Made by a program: the position numbers and the translations under genes. The notes below the pieces were generated by a model that was not told where the DNA came from, did no database searches, and saw only the letters and a program-made list of their open reading frames with translations. A DNA stretch of 7,076 nt from a bacterium (GTDB lineage Bacteria; Bacillota; Clostridia; Christensenellales; CAG-138). The stretch covers positions 1-7,076 of the forward strand of contig JAQXRK010000037.1 of the NCBI GenBank assembly GCA_029218485.1, written 5' to 3'. Shown in pieces: positions 1 to 5,145 of this stretch. Each line of letters begins with the position of its first letter. Position 1 is the first letter of the stretch.

Positions 1-84
1 CCCACCATGATTCGCGCTGCAGCCGGACAAGCATTCCATACACAGAATCACACAAAGCAATATGGCAAAGAAACGCTTTTTCAT
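1..84 (-). CDS. Lipoprotein, N-terminal 28 codons only (runs off window)
   Basis: The minus strand from 84 to the window edge reads as a typical bacterial lipoprotein leader. It has a positive start (MKKR), a hydrophobic core (FFAILLCVILCM) and a lipobox LSGC, with the lipidated cysteine at residue 22, followed by a polar stretch (SANHGG). The protein should be exported by Sec, lipidated and anchored to the outer face of the membrane. A purine-rich AGAGAGAG lies about 7 bases before the ATG and can serve as a weak ribosome binding site. The mature part is outside the window, so the function (substrate-binding protein, peptidase or other) cannot be told. It reads in the same direction as the other minus-strand genes but is separated from them by about 360 bases. 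Confidence 0.75.
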   Translation of the reverse strand, partial: MKKRFFAILLCVILCMECLSGCSANHGG

Positions 85-443
85 ACAGATGCTCTCTCTT
101 TTGTTTGATATGGGTGTGTCTGCGATTTTCTAACCATTCGACGAACACGAATGTAACATTGTATTTAGCTTAGTATTTTACTGCATCCGAAAAGATCTGA
201 AAAGCATTGTCCGCACAGATTGGTCGATTTTTCTATTTTTCGATAGAATCCGCACAATCCGTACGCCTGTGCAGGGTTGGTCAATAGCGAAATCCGCCGC
301 ACGCGAAGATGAGGAATTGCTGCTTTTAACGGCGAAGTTTGATACGAACATGGATACTGCTTCGGTAGAATCCGCAATGTTCCTATTCTAAAAAGCCATG
401 TCTTCTGTTCCCACAGAACCGTCCCCCCGTCTCTTCTACCCTT
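85..443. other. Gene-poor stretch between two minus-strand genes
   Basis: I see no gene here that I can defend. The plus strand stays open from 134 to 388 (stop 389-391), about 85 codons, but it has no ATG, GTG or TTG start until very late. A minus-strand frame at 165-377 is open but has no ribosome binding site and an odd composition. Either could be debris of an older gene. Visible small structures are an inverted repeat CATTCG/CGAATG (135-140 and 148-153), an adjacent near-palindrome AATGTAACATT (150-160), and the palindromic unit at 403-432 listed separately. The first two lie upstream of the lipoprotein start and could be operator-like, but they are short enough to be chance. Confidence 0.4.
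403..432. repeat. REP-like palindromic unit
   Basis: Positions 403-408 (TTCTGT) and 413-418 (ACAGAA) form a perfect 6-bp stem around TCCC. A C-rich tail follows immediately (CCGTCCCCCCGTC, 419-431). Read on the minus strand this is a G-rich GGGGGGACGG followed by TTCTGT, loop and ACAGAA. It resembles the short GGGACGGTTCT-containing palindromes scattered between genes in many Firmicutes, which I recall as REP-like repeats. It lies just beyond the stop of the minus-strand gene at 444-911, so the hairpin could also act as a weak terminator. The T-run on that strand (CTTTTT) comes about 8 bases after the stem, which is too far for a good intrinsic terminator. Confidence 0.4.
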
Positions 444-911
444 TCAACGTTCAGCCCACAGTTCATGCATCGATGCGACTATATGCGGTTGTTTGAGATC
501 TGTTGCAAAAAAACGCCAAGATTCTTCAGAATCAGAATTGGTAATAAACCATAGTCTTTTGAACTCAAAATCTATGATCAAATCATGGTCTTGAATTATT
601 TTAACTCCTTGCACCTTTTCCCCAATTAGCCCTTTCATCACAGGCTCTACCATTTCTCGAGTTGAATTACCATCAAACTCAATTTCTTCAATACGTTCCC
701 TGCTATCAAGAACACTAAAGTCACAAAGCACATGAAGGGTATATGGGCACAACCTCCTCATTTTTCCATACCAATTGTCAATCTTCCTTGGTTCACCAAA
801 GCCAAAGTCATACAGTTCAGTATCTGGTGACTTTAAGACATAGTGCAACGGTTCTCCAATTATTGAACTCAAATACTCTTCATAAAAATTGCTATCAGGC
901 AGCGCGTCCAT
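444..911 (-). CDS. Unrecognised 155-residue acidic protein
   Basis: I do not recognise the family with confidence. The start chosen is the ATG at 911-909 because GGGAGAGGAGA (931-921) sits 9 bases before it. An upstream TTG at 941 would add ten residues but would place this ribosome binding site inside the coding region. The product is soluble, with no signal peptide or membrane segment, and is rich in Asp and Glu. It has alternating hydrophobic and polar stretches that suggest beta strands (YTLHVLCDFSVLD; KIIQDHDLIIDFEFKRLWFI). This layout recalls the small orphan proteins found near polymorphic-toxin immunity genes, but no toxin is visible and that is inference only. It lies 39 bases after the DUF2812-like gene on the same strand, so the two may be cotranscribed. 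It is AT-richer than the genes to the right. Confidence 0.7.
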   Translation of the reverse strand: MDALPDSNFYEEYLSSIIGEPLHYVLKSPDTELYDFGFGEPRKIDNWYGKMRRLCPYTLHVLCDFSVLDSRERIEEIEFDGNSTREMVEPVMKGLIGEKVQGVKIIQDHDLIIDFEFKRLWFITNSDSEESWRFFATDLKQPHIVASMHELWAER

Positions 912-950
912 TGCAAAACATCTCCTCTCCCGATCAGTCAAAAGCCTTCT

Positions 951-1136
951 TTAACCCACGCAAAAATTCTTGTCCGACATGAGTTGTTGCAGTCTCCCGG
1001 TAGGATTTGAAAATCTGAGGTCGATCTTTTCCACAATCCAACCCTGTGCCGCCTGTTCGGACAGCCACTTTTCCAAGCGTATGATCCGGTTGCCCCAAAG
1101 GGGAATGTACACGGTTTTTGTATCTATCTTGCGCAC
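951..1136 (-). CDS. Short DUF2812-like protein, probably truncated
   Basis: The start is GTG at 1136-1134, supported by AAGGAGA (1151-1145) 8 bases upstream. The 61-residue product begins with a basic and beta-rich stretch. It then has LEKWLSEQAAQGWIVEKID (residues 21-39), which resembles the N-terminal EKWLNEMAAKGW-type motif of DUF2812 membrane proteins. Those proteins are normally well over 100 residues and continue with membrane helices. Here the resemblance stops at about residue 40 and the frame ends after another 20 residues (ending NFCVG), with no membrane segment. The gene is therefore probably a truncated or frameshifted remnant that still has a good initiation region. The preceding gene is a membrane protein 57 bases upstream on the same strand. 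The family call rests on a short motif and is uncertain. Confidence 0.5.
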   Translation of the reverse strand: MRKIDTKTVYIPLWGNRIIRLEKWLSEQAAQGWIVEKIDLRFSNPTGRLQQLMSDKNFCVG

Positions 1137-1193
1137 ATTGATTGTCTCCTTGTTCTTTCAAATTGTCGTGATCGGGCGGTTGTTCTTTGCAAT

Positions 1194-1463
1194 TCAAAGC
1201 TCCACGAATGTTGCTACTGCTCCCAGTACATAAGAAATAATTAAAAACCAAAAAACGATTTTAAAGCAAAGCCTTTTCCCTTCTGAAAACCGCTCATCAT
1301 TCCCTAATAAATAGAAAAAAATCAACAATGGCGCTAGCACCAAAAGTGTTCCTATTGCATTCAGAATTTCTGATTCTACCCTTACGCCATTTGCACTCAA
1401 TATAGCACAAATCAGTATTTCAGCACCAAATATGGATAGTAATTCCAAGTATCTCTTTTTCAT
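1194..1463 (-). CDS. Small three-helix membrane protein, unknown function
   Basis: The ATG at 1463-1461 is preceded by GAGGG (1474-1470) at a 6-base spacing. The 89-residue product has three hydrophobic stretches at about residues 8-24, 37-54 and 66-86. They are joined by a short polar linker (NGVRVESE) and a charged loop (NDERFSEGKR), so it is very likely an integral membrane protein with a short basic N-terminus. No motif points to a function. It is the first of the minus-strand group 1463-444 and lies 57 bases before the DUF2812-like gene, an arrangement consistent with one operon. Low GC compared with the right half of the window fits accessory or transferred DNA. Confidence 0.65.
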   Translation of the reverse strand: MKKRYLELLSIFGAEILICAILSANGVRVESEILNAIGTLLVLAPLLIFFYLLGNDERFSEGKRLCFKIVFWFLIISYVLGAVATFVEL

Positions 1464-1924
1464 TTGCTGCCCTCAAATTCACTAATCCAAATATGCCTTC
1501 ACTTTACAGCCCATTTATTATGGCATTTGCACCAAGTTCGCATAACCACTGAGAACCTCCAACTCCATGGCAAAAACCGACCGACACCAGCATAACCATT
1601 TCATCCGGGATCCAATATCATCATGCCACAACACCAGCATATAGTCCACACCTTTATGAGAAAATCGGGAACGAGCGGGAAGAAATACGGGACCGGTGCG
1701 CAGGGCGGAAAACCCGTGAAGGGAGCAAGGTCGCGGAAAGGGCAGCTGCAAAACCGGCCACCCCTGGGAAGCGGGCCGATACTGTACCGAAAACGGATGC
1801 GATATCCGGCATCCGTAAAGAGCTGCATATATGAATATCCGGCGGGAATCCCATCCATATCCGGGGCGGACAGGCAAGGCTTCTGCTTTTGTGCATAAAC
1901 ATGACTTGAAGGGGGTGGCGCCTG
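1464..1924. other. Gene-poor stretch with probable coding debris
   Basis: No gene with a credible start was found in these 460 bases. The plus-strand frame from 1553 to the stop at 1832-1834 is open for 93 codons. Its second half looks protein-like (YEKIGNEREEIRDRC near 1658-1702; ISGIRKELHI near 1802-1831) but has no start codon. It might be the decayed C-terminal end of a charged, helical protein such as a mobilisation protein, which is a guess. On the minus strand, 1617-1504 is an open 37-codon frame ending HGVGGSQWLCELGAN and seven more residues, also without a start. Overlapping frames around 1518-2056 give mutually inconsistent ORFs. The GC content rises across this stretch, so it is probably a junction between DNA of two origins. 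Confidence 0.35.
1802..1864 (+). repeat. Three direct copies of ATATCCGG
   Basis: ATATCCGG occurs at 1802-1809, 1835-1842 and 1857-1864, so starts are 33 and 22 bases apart, about three and two helical turns. A related inverted copy, CGGATATC, lies at 3868-3875 close to the proposed right end of the element. The copies lie 60-120 bases upstream of the TTG start of the small ORF, where regulator or recombinase binding would make sense. Three 8-mers in 63 bases is more than expected by chance, but no function is shown. Confidence 0.3.
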
Positions 1925-2089
1925 TTGGCAGCGCAGGATGTTTATACCATCGGGACGGCATCCGCATCGGATCGGCCGCTCGCCAATCTTCTGGAGGAGC
2001 TTCTGCTCGAATCGTCGGAAACGGAGCCGCCGCGCCTCTGCGCGGATTGCACGCATCCCTGTGACGGAGGCGTCACCCCCACAGGTTGA
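1925..2089 (+). CDS. Small Cys-cluster protein upstream of recombinase (54 residues)
   Basis: This short ORF is supported by position and composition. AGGGGG (1910-1915) lies 9 bases before a TTG start at 1925, and the frame is closed just upstream by a TGA at 1907. The product runs VYTIGTASASDRPLANLLEELLLE, an amphipathic acidic helix, and ends with LCADCTHPCDGG. The CxxCxxxC cluster (Cys39, Cys42, Cys46) could bind a metal. It stops 21 bases before the recombinase ATG, so the two genes are probably cotranscribed and perhaps translationally coupled. I do not recognise a named family. In this position a small protein could be a regulator or directionality partner of the recombinase, which is inference. 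The weak points are the non-ATG start and short length. Confidence 0.55.
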   Translation: MAAQDVYTIGTASASDRPLANLLEELLLESSETEPPRLCADCTHPCDGGVTPTG

Positions 2090-2110
2090 TTGGGTCCGGG
2101 AGGGAGAGGC

Positions 2111-3733
2111 ATGAACGCAAAGTCAGCCTACAGAGCGGCGCTGTATATGCGCCTTTCCAGGGACGACGGGGCGGCAGAAAGCGCCAGCATCGCCACACAG
2201 CGCAAGATGCTCCGCAGCTATGCGGCAGAGCACGGCTTCCCCGTTTATGACGAGTATTGCGATGACGGCTGGAGCGGAACGAACTTCGACAGGCCGGATT
2301 TCAAGAGAATGATCGCGGACATCGAGGCAAGGAAGGTCAATCTCGTCATCACCAAAGACCTCTCCCGCCTCGGGCGCGACTACATCACGGCGGGGCAGTA
2401 CACGGAGATCTACTTTCCGGGCAAGGGCGTGCGCTATATCGCCATCAACGACGGCTACGATTCTGACAGTCCCTATACGGACATTGCGCCCTTCAAGAAT
2501 GTCATCAACGAGATGTACGCCCGCGATACCTCCAGAAAGATCCGCTCGGCGTTTACCACCAAGATGCGGGACGGCGCATATATTGCAGCCTTTGCCCCCT
2601 ACGGCTATCAGAAAGACCCCGCGGACAGGAACCATCTCGTGGTCGATGAACGGTCGGGCGCGGTGGTCAAAGACATATTCCGCATGGCGGCGCGCGGCAG
2701 TTTGCCGGCCGAGATCGCCCGGGCGCTCAACGCCGGGGGCGTGCCATCGCCAGCCGTCTACCGTTGCATGACGCATGCGGGTCTGGACATAACCCGGTAT
2801 TCCCTGCGGCAGGAATGGACGGGCGCGGCGATCTCGAAGATGCTGCAAAACATCGTTTACCTCGGGCACATCGCGCAGGGCAAGACCACCAAGGTATCGT
2901 TCAAGAGCCGCCTGACCGTCAACAATCCCCGCAGTGAATGGATCGTTGTGCGCAACACGCACGAAGCGCTCGTGGACGAGGAAACCTTCGACCTTGTACG
3001 GCGGCGCACGGCAGCAAGAACCTGCACGAAGAGGGGTGGGTTCTGCAACGTGTTTTCCGGCATCGCCAAGTGTGCCGACTGCGGGCGCAATATGTCGGCA
3101 ACGGGCACGCGAAAGAAGGGCTCGCCCGCAAACCTGACCTGCGGCGGGTATAAGCTCTGCGGGAGCGGTGCATGCAGCAACCACTTCATCGACTATAACG
3201 CGCTGTATGCCATCGTTCTGGCCTCGCTGAAGGAGCAGCTTTGCATCAGCAGCGGGGAGCGTTCCGCCATTCTCGACGGCGTACTGCGCGAGCAGCAGAG
3301 GCGGAAGCGCAAAAGCGATCGGGTAAGCGATCTCGCTCCGTTCAAAAAACGCCTGCGGGAGCTGGAGGGCATCATCGGAAAGCTGTACGAGGATAACGCC
3401 GCGGGACGGCTGAGCGACGCCCGCATGACCGGGCTGCTGTCCAAATACGAGCGGGATGCGGAGGCGCTGGAGAGCCGCATCGCAGCCATGGAAGGGGCCG
3501 TGGATGCGCCCGAAGCAGCGGAGCCGGCGTCCCGCGAAACGCTCGACCGGCTGCTTCGCCAGATCACCGACATCACGGAGCTGACGCCGACGCTGCTGTT
3601 CAAGCTCATCGATCGCATTGAGATCGGTCAGGGGCACTATGAGAAGGGCGAACACGGCAGGGTGAAGCATCAGACGGTGAAGATCTTTTACCGTTTCCAA
3701 ACGCAGGCGTCCGTCAGGGAATATGCAATGTGA
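2111..3733 (+). CDS. Large serine recombinase (resolvase / Recombinase / zinc ribbon / DUF4368)
   Basis: This is a complete 540-residue site-specific DNA recombinase that cuts and rejoins attachment sites by a serine-linked intermediate to integrate or excise an element. The resolvase domain is at about 8-155, with the catalytic serine in YMRLSRDD (Ser16), DDGWSGTNFDRP (51-62) and active-site arginines in DLSRLGRDY (Arg86, Arg89). The Recombinase domain covers about 160-285 (PYGYQKDP onwards). A zinc ribbon follows, with CADC (321, 324) and Cys344, Cys350 and Cys355. A coiled coil lies at about 390-465, and a DUF4368-like end (LIDRIEIG and VKIFYRF) at 499-529. Length and order match TndX/TnpX-type recombinases of clostridial elements. 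The start is ATG 2111 because GGAGGG (2099-2104) precedes it; an in-frame TTG at 2090 is less likely. It is the last gene before the proposed right end of the element inside feoB. Confidence 0.95.
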   Translation: MNAKSAYRAALYMRLSRDDGAAESASIATQRKMLRSYAAEHGFPVYDEYCDDGWSGTNFDRPDFKRMIADIEARKVNLVITKDLSRLGRDYITAGQYTEIYFPGKGVRYIAINDGYDSDSPYTDIAPFKNVINEMYARDTSRKIRSAFTTKMRDGAYIAAFAPYGYQKDPADRNHLVVDERSGAVVKDIFRMAARGSLPAEIARALNAGGVPSPAVYRCMTHAGLDITRYSLRQEWTGAAISKMLQNIVYLGHIAQGKTTKVSFKSRLTVNNPRSEWIVVRNTHEALVDEETFDLVRRRTAARTCTKRGGFCNVFSGIAKCADCGRNMSATGTRKKGSPANLTCGGYKLCGSGACSNHFIDYNALYAIVLASLKEQLCISSGERSAILDGVLREQQRRKRKSDRVSDLAPFKKRLRELEGIIGKLYEDNAAGRLSDARMTGLLSKYERDAEALESRIAAMEGAVDAPEAAEPASRETLDRLLRQITDITELTPTLLFKLIDRIEIGQGHYEKGEHGRVKHQTVKIFYRFQTQASVREYAM

Positions 3734-3790
3734 AGATTTGAGCTTCAATCGTGGGCAAGAACGACATGTGCGTCCGCAGCCCACACCTCG

Positions 3791-3835
3791 CAGGTTTTGC
3801 CGTCCGGAAGCCCGAAGGGCGAGAGGCAAAACCTG
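3791..3835 (+). repeat. Perfect 11-bp inverted repeat with inner hairpin
   Basis: CAGGTTTTGCC (3791-3801) pairs perfectly with GGCAAAACCTG (3825-3835). Inside the loop a second small hairpin, GCCC-GAA-GGGC (3810-3820), can form. The downstream sequence AAAACCGCG lacks a T-run on the plus strand, so it is not a classical intrinsic terminator. It could still slow transcription from the recombinase into feoB or be a binding site at the element end. Confidence 0.6.
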
Positions 3836-3842
3836 AAAACCG

Positions 3843-3869
3843 CGAATGCAAACCGCAGGTTCGCATTCG
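3843..3869 (+). repeat. Near-perfect 12-bp inverted repeat
   Basis: CGAATGC (3843-3849) pairs with GCATTCG (3863-3869), and the inner AACC (3851-3854) pairs with GGTT (3858-3861). The single mismatch is A3850/C3862 and the loop is GCA. The stem ends 11 bases before the palindromic junction at 3881. Its place right beside the proposed attachment site fits an arm or binding site of the recombination machinery; this is inference. Confidence 0.55.
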
Positions 3870-3880
3870 GATATCAACCA

Positions 3881-3894
3881 CCCATGTGCATGGG
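3881..3894 (+). other. Putative right attachment site core (palindrome CCCATG-TG-CATGGG)
   Basis: CCCATG (3881-3886) and CATGGG (3889-3894) are perfect inverted arms around a central TG. Large serine recombinases typically cut an imperfect palindrome at a central dinucleotide, so this has the expected shape. It also lies exactly where recognisable FeoB sequence begins: the palindrome encodes PMCMG, directly followed by LGCNAAGV. Left of it are element hairpins and right of it is feoB. The matching left site is not in the window, so the exact crossover is unproven. Confidence 0.5.
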
Positions 3895-4729
3895 GCTTGG
3901 CTGCAATGCCGCAGGCGTGATCGGCTGCCGGATCATCGACAGCCCGCGCGAGCGGCTCATCGCCATATTGACCAACAGCCTCGTCCCTTGCAACGGGCGG
4001 TTCCCGACGCTCATCGCCGTCATCACGATGTTCTTCGCGGGCGCTGCCGGCGGCGGGACCTGGTTTTCGGTGCTTCTGCTGTTCGGCGCCATTCTCCTCA
4101 GTGTCGGCATGACGTTCGCCGCATCGCGCTTTCTCTCCAAAACGCTGCTGCGCGGCGTGCCCTCCTCCTTCACGCTGGAGCTGCCGCCCTACCGCATGCC
4201 GCAGGTCGGCCGGGTGCTCGTCCGCTCCGTGCTCGACCGGACGCTGTTTGTGCTGGGCCGGGCCGTCAGCGTCGCGGCGCCGGCCGGACTGCTGATCTAT
4301 CTGCTCGCGAACATTACGGCGGGCGGCGCAACGCTGCTGCAGCACTTCTCCTCGTTCCTCGATCCGTTTGGTCGGCTGCTCGGACTGGACGGCGTGATCA
4401 TCATGGCGTTTTTGCTGGGTCTGCCCGCCAACGAGATCGTCATTCCCGTCATCATCATGGCCTATGCCGCAACCGGCATGCTCACGGACTATACCGGACT
4501 GGACGAACTGCGCCGGATGCTGGTGCAAAACGGCTGGACGTGGCTGACGGGACTCAACATGCTGCTGTTCTCGCTGTTCCACTGGCCATGCTCGACGACG
4601 ATTCTCGCCATCCGGAAGGAAACGCAGAGCTGGAAATGGGCGGGAGCGGCCATGCTGCTGCCGGCGCTGATCGGCATGGCGCTGTGCCTGACCACGGCTA
4701 CGCTCGCGCGGCTCTTCGGCCTTGTATAA
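3881..4729 (+). pseudogene. feoB: FeoB ferrous iron transporter, C-terminal fragment (5' part missing)
   Basis: FeoB imports Fe(II) across the cytoplasmic membrane and normally has an N-terminal GTPase domain followed by a polytopic membrane domain, in total about 600-800 residues. Only some 282 residues are present. They start at MCMGLGCNAAGVIGCRIIDS and continue through RERLIAILTN, VPCNGRFPTLIA and LGLPANEIVIPVIIM to LFHWPCSTTILAIRKE, all typical of the gate and C-terminal membrane region. At least six hydrophobic segments are visible. The G1-G4 GTPase motifs and the first membrane half are absent. The frame is open leftwards to the recombinase stop, with a TTG at 3797 and ATGs at 3884 and 3890, but no good ribosome binding site. 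The fragment is therefore probably not functional unless the element excises. The reading frame itself is intact, with no internal decay, which suggests a recent or reversible insertion. Confidence 0.85.
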
Positions 4730-4769
4730 AGCAGCGGCGAACCGGCATACTAACCGGGAGGTGAAACAC

Positions 4770-4931
4770 ATGGATGATCTGCCACAGGGATTCTTGCAGT
4801 CGCTTGCCCGCAACCCGGAAGCCATGAAGCGCTTCTGTGCGCTGCCCGAGGGCGTCAAGGAGCAGCGGGTTGCCGAGGCGCGCGCCGCAAAGAGCCGCGC
4901 GGAGATGGACGCGCTGGTCAGGGATCTGTAA
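4770..4931 (+). CDS. Small 53-residue protein downstream of feoB
   Basis: The ATG at 4770 has a strong ribosome binding site, GGGAGGTG (4756-4763), 6 bases upstream. It follows the feoB stop by 40 bases, so it was probably cotranscribed with intact feoB. The product (starting MDDLPQGF, then LARNPEAMKRFCALPEG and ending SRAEMDALVRDL) is soluble and helical. It resembles a small uncharacterised protein type common in Clostridia with the pattern LPxGFxxxLAxNPEAMxxFxxL, which looks like the C-terminal helical piece of YdeI/OmpD-associated proteins. That similarity is from memory and the function is unknown. An in-frame upstream start at 4722 overlaps feoB and lacks a ribosome binding site, so I prefer 4770. 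If feoB is disrupted, this gene may depend on readthrough from the recombinase unit. Confidence 0.75.
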   Translation: MDDLPQGFLQSLARNPEAMKRFCALPEGVKEQRVAEARAAKSRAEMDALVRDL

Positions 4932-4941
4932 CCCTTCCCAA

Positions 4942-5045
4942 AGCAAAGCCGCGGCTGGAACGGCGGCATCGGGTGCGCGCCCCGGCATTGTCGGAGCGCG
5001 CGCTGCTTTTGGCCCGTCTCCCAAGGTGCCGGCGGCGGCTTTGCT
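4942..5045 (+). repeat. Long-range 11-bp inverted repeat around the terminator
   Basis: AGCAAAGCCGC (4942-4952) pairs perfectly with GCGGCTTTGCT (5035-5045), enclosing the hairpin at 4975-5001. Together they could fold the 4932-5050 spacer into a branched structure. The region is very GC-rich, so part of this may be chance. Confidence 0.3.
4975..5010 (+). terminator. Putative intrinsic terminator after the feoB unit
   Basis: GCGCGC (4975-4980) pairs with GCGCGC (4996-5001), and the inner CCG (4982-4984) pairs with CGG (4992-4994). The stem is followed by GCTGCTTTT, ending at 5010. It lies 44 bases after the stop of the small protein and before the next promoter, where a terminator is expected. 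The T-run is short and offset, so efficiency is uncertain. Confidence 0.4.
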
Positions 5046-5052
5046 GCGCGCC

Positions 5053-5069
5053 CGGCAGGGCAGCTGCCG
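5053..5069. promoter_or_regulatory. Palindrome just upstream of the promoter
   Basis: GGCAGCTGCC (5059-5068) is a perfect 10-bp palindrome, and CGGCAG/CTGCCG (5053-5058 and 5064-5069) forms an overlapping inverted repeat. It ends 7 bases before the -35 box and could bind an activator or repressor of the redox gene. No family can be assigned. Confidence 0.25.
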
Positions 5070-5075
5070 CTATGC

Positions 5076-5104
5076 TTGCTTTCCCCGGCATACTTCATTA
5101 TAAT
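5076..5104 (+). promoter_or_regulatory. Sigma-A-type promoter for the redox fusion gene
   Basis: TTGCTT (5076-5081) and a consensus TATAAT (5099-5104) are separated by exactly 17 bases. Transcription would start near 5111, giving a leader of about 35 bases before the ATG at 5146. The -10 box matches consensus at six of six positions and the -35 at four of six. The surrounding 5097-5130 is AT-rich within otherwise GC-rich DNA. Confidence 0.75.
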
Positions 5105-5145
5105 GGTCTATATACTCAAATCTTACAAACTGGAGGCCATCCGAA

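Larger units (their letters stand above)
3734..3880 (+). other. Hairpin-rich right end of the element
   Basis: These 147 bases lie between the recombinase stop and the resumption of feoB. They hold two strong inverted repeats (3791-3835 and 3843-3869, listed separately), a direct repeat CGCAGGTT (3789-3796 and 3854-3861), and a weak repeat TGAAG/CTTCA (3731-3735 and 3743-3747) over the recombinase stop. The feoB frame is open through this stretch back to the recombinase TGA, but it encodes nothing resembling FeoB. I interpret it as the element's terminal DNA, possibly with recombinase-binding or transcription-stopping roles. Confidence 0.5.

Noticed and set aside
165..377. 70-codon minus-strand frame
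   Set aside because: It has no ribosome binding site, an unconvincing composition and no similarity I recognise; it is kept only as part of the gene-poor stretch.
934..1251. 105-codon minus-strand frame
   Set aside because: It overlaps the DUF2812-like gene and the end of the membrane protein gene in another frame, with no ribosome binding site and no recognisable motif.
1518..2056. Overlapping minus-strand ORFs of about 150 codons
   Set aside because: Two frames overlap each other and the Cys-cluster ORF on the plus strand. They are Arg/Pro/Phe-rich with no credible start region.
3751..4764. 337-codon plus-strand frame overlapping feoB
   Set aside because: It is Arg/His-rich and out of frame with the clear FeoB sequence, so it is a frame shadow.
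2123..5098. 991-codon open frame on the minus strand
   Set aside because: It lies antisense to the recombinase, feoB and the small protein. Its translation is Arg/Ala/Gln-rich low-quality sequence, and open antisense frames are expected in GC-rich genes.
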